DNA of 27,757 bases from a virus. Where the stretch lies: the IMG/VR virus record IMGVR_UViG_3300043411_002715, positions 1 through 27,757 of that record; one strand, 5' to 3'. A program made the translations under genes and the position numbers. The notes under the pieces were generated by a model. It was not told the origin of the DNA. It did no database searches and was given only the letters and a program-made list of their open reading frames with translations. Each line of letters opens with the position of its first letter. Position 1 is the stretch's first letter. Below are positions 27,427-27,757 of the stretch, piece by piece.

Positions 27427-27757
27427 TACTTAAATTTCTCCAATGTAGATCGAATCGAAGAAAGGTCTGTTGGAAGTTTACTCTTCAAACGAGCTTTCTT
27501 GTTAGACTCTAAGTTTTTAATATCTTTTTCACCTTCCATTTCCTTTATTTTTCTAACAGCTTCAAGCAATGGATTATTCTTATAATCTCCTGATAATATA
27601 TGCTCCTCAAATTCATTGTTATCCTTAAACTTATGCATTTCTGAATTGCCTCTAGCTTCTTGTATTTTCTTAACAGCCTCCAAATTCCAAAATGAAGCTA
27701 AATATTCAACTAACATTCTTTGGTTTTCCAGTTCATTTTTATGGTCTTTATAAATCA
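27426..27757 (-). CDS. Small charged helical protein, 5' end at or beyond the window edge; possible tail assembly chaperone
   Basis: The first ATG inside the window is at 27716 (96 codons), but the frame stays open upstream to the right edge, reading IYKDHKNELENQR before that Met. The codon cut by the edge ends in TG, so an ATG or GTG start lying one base outside is quite possible; no good ribosome binding site precedes 27716. The protein is charged and helical, with an internal duplication: LEAVKKIQEARG (about residues 12-23 from the inner Met) and LEAVRKIKEMEG (about 50-61). It sits just upstream of the tape measure and overlaps it as TAATG, the place where tail assembly chaperones (lambda gpG/GT, T4 gp51) are usually coded. 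No family is recognised with confidence, so the chaperone role comes from position. Confidence 0.6.
   Translation of the reverse strand, partial: IYKDHKNELENQRMLVEYLASFWNLEAVKKIQEARGNSEMHKFKDNNEFEEHILSGDYKNNPLLEAVRKIKEMEGEKDIKNLESNKKARLKSKLPTDLSSIRSTLEKFK

Noticed and set aside
1-27757. Alternative genetic code, because no gene ends in TGA
   Set aside because: Nine stops (eight TAA, one TAG) are too few, Trp is encoded by TGG, and low TGA use fits the AT-rich composition.
1-27757. Extracellular contractile injection system (Afp/PVC type) rather than a phage
   Set aside because: The tape measure precedes the hub as in phages, and no AAA+ ATPase or toxin gene is seen. The window lacks capsid genes, so this is unlikely but not excluded.

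Overview
The window reads as part of the tail and baseplate module of a contractile-tailed bacteriophage (myovirus-like), or a prophage or tail-derived particle of the same kind. The DNA is strongly A+T-rich, and all ten genes lie on the minus strand. They are packed so tightly that only 94 bases lie between genes, in five gaps, the longest 51 bases. No tRNA, insertion sequence, CRISPR array, terminator or convincing promoter was seen. Shine-Dalgarno-like sites precede most starts, so the host is a bacterium. No capsid, portal, sheath, tube, terminase or replication gene falls in the window, so the taxon cannot be named, and a phage cannot be formally separated from a tail-derived injection device.

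In the direction of transcription (high to low coordinates) the genes are: a small protein open at the right edge (possible tail assembly chaperone); a 601-residue tape-measure-like protein; a 312-residue hub or tube adaptor; a 1604-residue hub of the gp27/gpD type; a 785-residue spike with an N-terminal OB-fold (gp5/gpV type); a 2082-residue giant with an IPT/TIG-like domain, a long hydrophobic block and an Ig-like C-terminal part; a 625-residue unknown; a 143-residue gp25/gpW-like sheath initiator; a 1105-residue baseplate J (gp6-like) wedge protein with a large central insertion; and a protein of at least 1846 residues, running off the left edge, that carries LamG-like domains. The last gene must be read directly from the sequence because it has no stop inside the window.

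The order tape measure, adaptor, hub, spike, gp25, J, post-J protein is the classical tail order of P2/Mu-like and many other myophages. Four junctions are TAATG overlaps (27426, 24673, 19859, 11251), which points to one polycistronic late transcript with translational coupling and roughly matched output of the hub components.

What stands out is scale. The tape measure is about the size of T4 gp29, suggesting a tail near 90 nm, yet the baseplate proteins are far larger than their usual relatives and carry extra beta-rich and lectin-like modules. The J insertion and the post-J protein share a recognisable motif. The 2082-residue protein has a roughly 150-residue block of membrane-grade hydrophobicity, which is the strongest candidate here for an undescribed function, such as envelope penetration or a lipid-contacting part of the baseplate.
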